Assembly: GCA_032158295.1 (NCBI GenBank) | Contig: CM063256.1 | Span: forward strand, 9,470,453-9,534,452 | DNA from: Pycnopodia helianthoides | Lineage: Eukaryota > Echinodermata > Asteroidea > Forcipulatida > Asteriidae | DNA: 64,000 nucleotides | Reading direction: 5' to 3' | Part shown: piece after piece, positions 58,981-64,000 of the stretch | Layout of the letters: the number at the start of each line of letters is the position of its first letter | Numbering within the stretch: the first letter of the stretch is position 1 | The notes under the pieces: model-generated | Databases searched by the model: none | What the model saw: only the letters and a program-made list of their open reading frames with translations | What the model was told of the DNA's origin: nothing | Position numbers and translations under genes: made by a program

Positions 58981-59078
58981 AACGCTAGGTGGCAGCAGAC
59001 TTTCCAGGTGAATCCATCGTTTTCAGAATGTGTGCATGCTCAGAACATTGGAAATTTACCTGCTGCTGCCCAGCGTTC
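58981..59078. repeat. Hairpin element with CTAGGTGGCAGCAGA arms, copy 2
   Basis: AACGCTAGGTGGCAGCAGA and inverse CTGCTGCTGCCCAGCGTT. Wider flanks also pair (ACTCATGGGT / ACCCATGA). Confidence 0.7.
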
Positions 59079-59149
59079 CAGAATCATCCATTATAGTCGT
59101 TCATACCCATGACCACTGGGATTTAAACCCACTTTCCAAAAACTCGCCC

Positions 59150-59575
59150 CAGGCCCAATTTCATAGACCTGCTGAAGCAAAAAAAAAAAGTAGCTATTAG
59201 GCGCAGCAACATTGTGCTTACCAGATTAAGGTTGCCAGCCAAAAAAACAATGTATAGGCCATGTCACACGGGCAATTTACAGGCAACCAGTTCCAGGCAA
59301 TCTCCAAGAAGAACATTCATTCACATTTCAGTTTTCTCATTATTTTCTTGGGAACAGTGAATTAAAGCTAGAAAACTGTCTGTTGAGCCACCGAAGTGTT
59401 CCGTTTGCATCCAGTGCAGCTGGTTGCCTCCTAGTTGCCTGAAAACAAATTGCACTGTATAACATAGCCTTTAGATGTACATTTTTTTTGACCTGTATCC
59501 TGCTTAATATTTTTGCTGAGCAGAGAACTGCTAAGCAATATTTTCTGCTGAAGTAGCTTTATGATATTGGGCTCT
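59150..59575. mobile_element. GGGCCCAATTTC-type MITE interrupted by another MITE
   Basis: Outer ends GGCCCAATTTCATAGACCTG and AGCTTTATGATATTGGGC. The inner insertion is about 59258-59472 with ends AGGCCATGTCACACGGGCAA and TTGCACTGTATAACATAGCCT. Confidence 0.75.
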
Positions 59576-59698
59576 GGACCTCTCTGCCACTACACGCTTT
59601 ACTATGTACATGTCAAGACTTTTTGAAGAAAAGTGCAAAATACTCGTGGTGGTTATTTGTGTATATAATACAATGTATGTATATATATTCTAGTTTGT

Positions 59699-59704
59699 AA
59701 TAAA
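59699..59704 (+). terminator. AATAAA, possible distal CCM2 poly(A) signal
   Basis: AATAAA in an AT-rich context 3.9 kb after the CCM2 stop. It could end a long 3' UTR, but no transcript evidence links it. Confidence 0.2.
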
Positions 59705-60542
59705 TATTTGCAGTCATTTTTTCATTGTGTAGCAGCGACTGTCCATTGTCATGAGTTTATATATCACTTGTCATCGGGATTTTCCTGTCTGCAACTCGGC
59801 GGTTTCAACAGACTCTCACCAGTCGTAGTAAGAAACTTGTTTTTCTGTTGTGGTGTCCCTTCGTGGTGATCCCTTTGAGTTGCTTGTCTTTTGTTTTTAT
59901 TCGTTTACACCGTATCCATTTGACCTTTTCCACTCTTTACTTGTTCTTTTCAGAACATTTCTGATTGGTTCTCAGCCACCCCACTGTTTGTAAACTAATA
60001 ACTTCGACTGGCTAAAATTGTCCCTCTTTTTTCTGGAATTATTCCCATTCTTCTTTGCTTCTCTTTTTTGCTAGAAATGGATATGTTTTCGTTTGTGCTT
60101 ATTTATGCCTCTGACGAAGGTCCGGGTTGGATATCTTTTGAAAATATTTGAAAGTAATGCAGGGCACAGTGAGGTGCATGTTTGAGGTGAAACCATGTTA
60201 TAGTACTATACTAATCTGTGTGATTCTGACCAAAAAAAACTAGAGATTTACTCGACGTTTCGAACGGTGTGCTCTGGTCATCATCGGGAGAAGTTTATGT
60301 ATTATTCCTGATCTTATCAAATTGTGAATATTTTGAGAGGTACCAAGCAGTGTCACCTTTGTACCCAAATATACAAACTAAGTTCAAAAACTTGATGATA
60401 TGTTTGCCCGATTCACCTGACGTAATCACACGATAAATATCGCTTAGGCCATTTTTGGAATTGCGGTTCCCCGTGTCTAATGATTGTGCAGTGCGCAATA
60501 TAGGCCAAGTGAGTGCAGTAAAAGCAATTCCTACCTCCATGA
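59705..60542. other. No gene; possible Penelope-like terminal sequence
   Basis: GACGTTTCGAACGG near 60254, with TCATCATCGGGAG and CCTCTGACGAAGG near 60110, resembles the fixed words near Penelope-like element ends. No RT or endonuclease is seen here. Confidence 0.3.
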
Positions 60543-60944
60543 TTAAAGGTACGGTCATAGATTAGTAAATACTCAAAACATTAATGACCATAACACCATA
60601 AATTAATTAAGCGTAGACTACTTTTTAGAAAGGATTCCCATCGAAGTGGTATGGATTGGATAAATGTTCACCCAAAACACTTGAATCTGAGAAACGATTC
60701 ATGAATTAGTCGTTTCTCAGATTTCTCGAGGGCTGGTGCCTGTTTGCGAATGCTGCGGCCAGAGATACGGTTGGTACCCGCTGTCACCTCGCTGAACGTG
60801 GATGGAGTGTGCTGTTTTTCCTCAGCGAGTAGGCACGATTCAGTTAAAACTTTCACATGTGACTTTTATTGATGTTCTCTCTATAATTTTGCATTATCAA
60901 TATTACGTTGACAAAAAAACAACAACCTTTGACGTTACCTTTAA
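60543..60944. mobile_element. TTAA-type MITE, second subfamily, inverse orientation
   Basis: TTAA at both ends. Reverse-complement relative of 47001-47451 (TACCCGCTGTCACC, CGATTCATGAATTAGTCG). Confidence 0.8.
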
Positions 60945-61223
60945 ACCTCAGACCACATCGTTAGGCCGTATCCGAATTGGCGGCTACAGCTATGGCTACG
61001 ACTGTTGCTAAGGGTGTTGCCAAGGACGTTCTATACTTCAACGCATTATGACGCCGAAATCTAGCCGTAGGCGTAAGGGGTCTATACCCTATTTTAAATC
61101 AAGCCTCTGATCCTGGTTGTAGGATTCTTTCAGTGACCTCCATTGACCTTCAGATTTCTTGAAAGATGTGAAGATGCATTACAGATCAAAATTAAGTCAC
61201 CATGATCACCCTCTAAATATTCA

Positions 61224-61473
61224 CACTGCAACAACTGGGGTATTAGAATTGACACCATGGGTGTTGTCACATATAGATACCAAAAAAAGAATCAACATTT
61301 ACATCATAGGGTGTTAAAATAACACTAATTTCTGCAAATTAACACTAATTTCTGCAAAAACAAGTACATTTGAGTTGTTTTAACACCCTATAATATTCAA
61401 TTAAATTCTCTTTTGGGTATCTATAATGTGACAACACCCATGTGTCAAGTTTAACACCCCAGTGTTTGCAGTG
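61224..61473. mobile_element. CACTG-ended MITE with about 60-bp inverted ends
   Basis: CACTGCAACAACTGGGGT...GGGTGTTGTCACAT...AGATACC pairs with GGTATCT...ATGTGACAACACCC...ACCCCAGTGTTTGCAGTG. An internal 21-bp direct repeat (TTAACACTAATTTCTGCAAA) lies near 61325-61358. Confidence 0.85.
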
Positions 61474-62340
61474 CATGTGTTGTGATTAGGAGAGTCAGTG
61501 AACCTATGCAGTGTAACCGTACTGTATTATTGGTTGGGTTTCATCTCCAGACCAAGAACGTATCACTACACATTTTGTTTTGTTGTTTGTGTCCCTTTTC
61601 AAAACCATACCATGGCTTGGACTTTTTGGCTCCCATCAATTATTTAGAAGATGTGAGCTCTCCTTACGGAGCCCATGCCTAACAAACCGTGGGTTAATAA
61701 GGCCATCTTTGTATACAATCGTACCCCTGGTCTCCCTATACTTGCATCGTACCCCACCACCACCAGATACCCAACCACAGCACCTCACCCCTTTTTCCTC
61801 GCCACGCTGAATCCCAATCCATCTTTCCCGTACTCTAATAAGTCCCTCGTTGGCTGAAAACAACCAACCACGGAGCACAAGAAAAAAGTAATCATTCTTT
61901 ACAGCTCTGGAAAAAAAACACCCCCAGAGCCTTTCACTTGAACGCGTAATTAAATATAATGAAAAGTCAAACATAAAGTTGCATAACTACCAGCATCGGT
62001 GTTCGTGAACCCCCATGTAGAGACAATCACCCCCCCCCCCTCCTTTCCATGGTGCCTGTATAAATGTAATCATAGAGCTGGGTCCTAGCTCTATGGTGTA
62101 ATAACCCATGATACGAATAAAGCCAAGCGTCTTGATCCCCCCCCCCCCCCCACGCACGCGAGTGGGTTACATTGGGCACGCGAGTAAGTGCAGAGGGGCA
62201 CGCGAGCCAACTTAACCGCCGGGGCTTCGGCCCAATGACTCCGGACACTAGCTCCATGGTCACTGACCGCTTCGTGTCAATAAAGCCGGTGATAAAGAAA
62301 ACATTATTAGAACGGCCATTGAATGGGGGGATCATTTAAA
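61474..62340. other. No gene; low-complexity C runs
   Basis: Poly-C tracts at about 62029-62040 and 62138-62151, and a small perfect hairpin CATAGAGCT/AGCTCTATG at 62071-62095. Nothing else identified. Confidence 0.4.
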
Positions 62341-64000
62341 TGTGGGTTTATATCCCAGTTTATGAGCTTACTGGCCACGCTGATATGGGTAGCCGAATTT
62401 CCAGGTGCAATCCTGAATGCGGGCATCTAATTAGAAGGCATATCAAATCTAAATTTGAAAGGTTTTTTTCTTCTTTCTGGGACAGAAGAACTAAACACAT
62501 ACTGTCACCGTCTGATGTACTTGTTGTCCAAGGCGAGCGGGCCGTAATGTACACCGAGGCTTTATAGCGCTTTGCCCGTGCACGAAGTCTGTATGATGTT
62601 CGTGCTCACCGTATAGAAAAGTTTAAACCAACAGGACATAGCAAGAATTCACAGCTTTCCCGGTGGTATCAAATGCATATTTTTATTCACAAATGCAGAC
62701 TTTATTCGCACAAGTTTGCTTGACCTTTCCCTCGAGTTATAAGTATGTATGACTTGACTAATATTGAGTAACACTAACAGCACAAAGGGGGGGGGGGGGG
62801 GGTAAAAGTGGCGTACTTGATTTATTCAATGGGGGAAGCAGGTGGTGACCATGCACTGCCTTTTACCTCTGTGGACCCCGGTTCGAATCTCACCTCAGAC
62901 CGAAGCCTTGCCTTGTGGACTAGGTTTTCAGTCCCTAACTGAATTGAGTGGGCTTCCACTCTATTTTGGGGTTCCCCCCACATCTAAAACTAACATTTCT
63001 TCTCTTCTGCTGTTGGAGCATAGAGCAAGGACACGTCGAGTTGTTGAACCACTGGTTCTTCTCGGAACCGCCCCAATTCATGGGAGAGACTTTATTACAC
63101 GGTGTCTTCGCAAACCTCATCCCGGTGCGCTTGCTCTGGCCGACAGGGTGTAAACAATGATATAAAATATTAAAACAAACACAGCTATATAGTATTGCAT
63201 TTCACTCGGTAATAAAGTATACAGACATCAAGAACAACAAAGTAAACAAAACGGCCCAAACAGAGAGAGAGAGAGAGAGAACTATGTCTGGCCACAGTTC
63301 CCGCATGGAACTGCCTTGAGGGTATTATACAGGATTGGTATAAGAGCTGACATCAGTGTTCATGTTTTGTGTGATCAACCGTGTACAGTTTGTTCATGAA
63401 ATAACAAACCTTGGTAAATGCGGGCTTTTTAATATGGTGTTTGTGAGTCGGGAGAAAACGGTGAAAAAACCAGGCAGAAATTTCAGCATGTAAACATTGT
63501 CCTTCATTATTTTGTTTGTTTGAAGGTTTTCATATAAAGTTTTCACAAGAATGACTTCAGTAAGAGGAAAATATTTCGCAGAAACATAAAAATGGTTCCA
63601 CTTCATAATCAGTAAGCTTTCAAACTAGAATAATAAACAATGATGTGTTTTATTTAATACCAACCTCGTATACCTTTATAAAGACACAGTCGTTCTGATA
63701 AAATGTAATTACTTATCGAAATGAAGAGGACAGAACAAAATAGAGAAAGAAAAGAAGAAGAAAACAAAAACAGAAAAGAAGATAGGGACGCGGAAGCTTA
63801 ATTGCAGTGCTAGTTTAACTCTGGTGTGACACTCTGGCCTTCCATCACGGCAGGCCATTCGATCGAATGATTGGATTACCGACTTTGAATATAAATCAGG
63901 CAGGGGCATTGAGGGTCTTAGTCAATAAAAAAAATTAAAAAAAAAAGACACGTCAACTGCGCATCACTGACTCCCCGAAAGACAAGCTACATTTATCGCA
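62341..64000. other. No gene called; simple repeats and decayed elements
   Basis: G run at about 62786-62802, (AG)n at about 63261-63280, and a box-B-like word GGTTCGAATCTC near 62880 followed by DNA related to 42240. About 63330-63480 has words of the TTAA MITE family (CATCAGTGTTCATGTTTTGT). The 75-codon frame at 62340-62567 matches nothing I know. Confidence 0.4.

Overview
The window reads as a stretch of an animal nuclear genome, most likely a marine deuterostome and probably an echinoderm (sea star is my best guess). Three things support this: spliced genes with GT-AG introns; a CCM2 orthologue clearly related to, but diverged from, the human protein; and very dense short inverted-repeat elements, LINE, Penelope-like and tRNA-derived SINE fragments. 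The echinoderm assignment rests mainly on repeat families that look familiar from echinoderm genomes, so treat it as inference. I see no bacterial operons, CRISPR arrays or rRNA.

1-29.2 kb is an accessory, repeat-built region organised around a small secreted C-type lectin gene. Two intact two-exon copies (2256-3811 and 23592-25167) each encode a predicted 163-aa signal-peptide CTLD protein with the same intron position and phase. Between and after them lie partial copies of the same neighbourhood (about 4838-8700, 10196-13440, 16417-18480, 25866-29240). Each carries a telomere-like 30-bp minisatellite. Three of them carry a lectin remnant (start codons 8419, 13106, 29060) in which almost the whole gene is deleted at the same point. 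Also here are a LINE fragment flanked by a perfect 206-bp direct repeat (113-1526), a Penelope-like RT fossil on the minus strand (15331-16250) with a 23-bp tandem array inside it, and about 1-kb tandem units (18457-20870) followed by an inverted partial copy.

29.6-35.2 kb holds two damaged or marginal genes. The first is a plus-strand, three-exon gene for a free-standing P2X7 intracellular (ballast) domain protein whose last exon carries a 20-bp tandem duplication. The second is a minus-strand THAP zinc-finger fragment with a frame break.

37.4-55.8 kb is one plus-strand gene, CCM2 (malcavernin), assembled here in 11 coding exons whose phases all join. It has a PTB domain (about residues 70-240), a harmonin-homology domain (about 270-355) and a C-terminal helix. 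The helix is out of frame by one base next to a G run at 55667-55670. Its introns are full of mobile elements, including a 1.9-kb array of 45-bp units that begins 24 bases after a splice donor.

55.8-64 kb has no gene I can support. It contains minisatellites, nested inverted-repeat elements, a LINE 3' fragment and low-complexity DNA.

The most promising points are the 206-bp duplication, the 45-bp hairpin array, the TTAA-targeting MITE family with nested insertions, the P2X7-domain gene, the CCM2 C-terminal frame break, and the amplified lectin deletion derivative.
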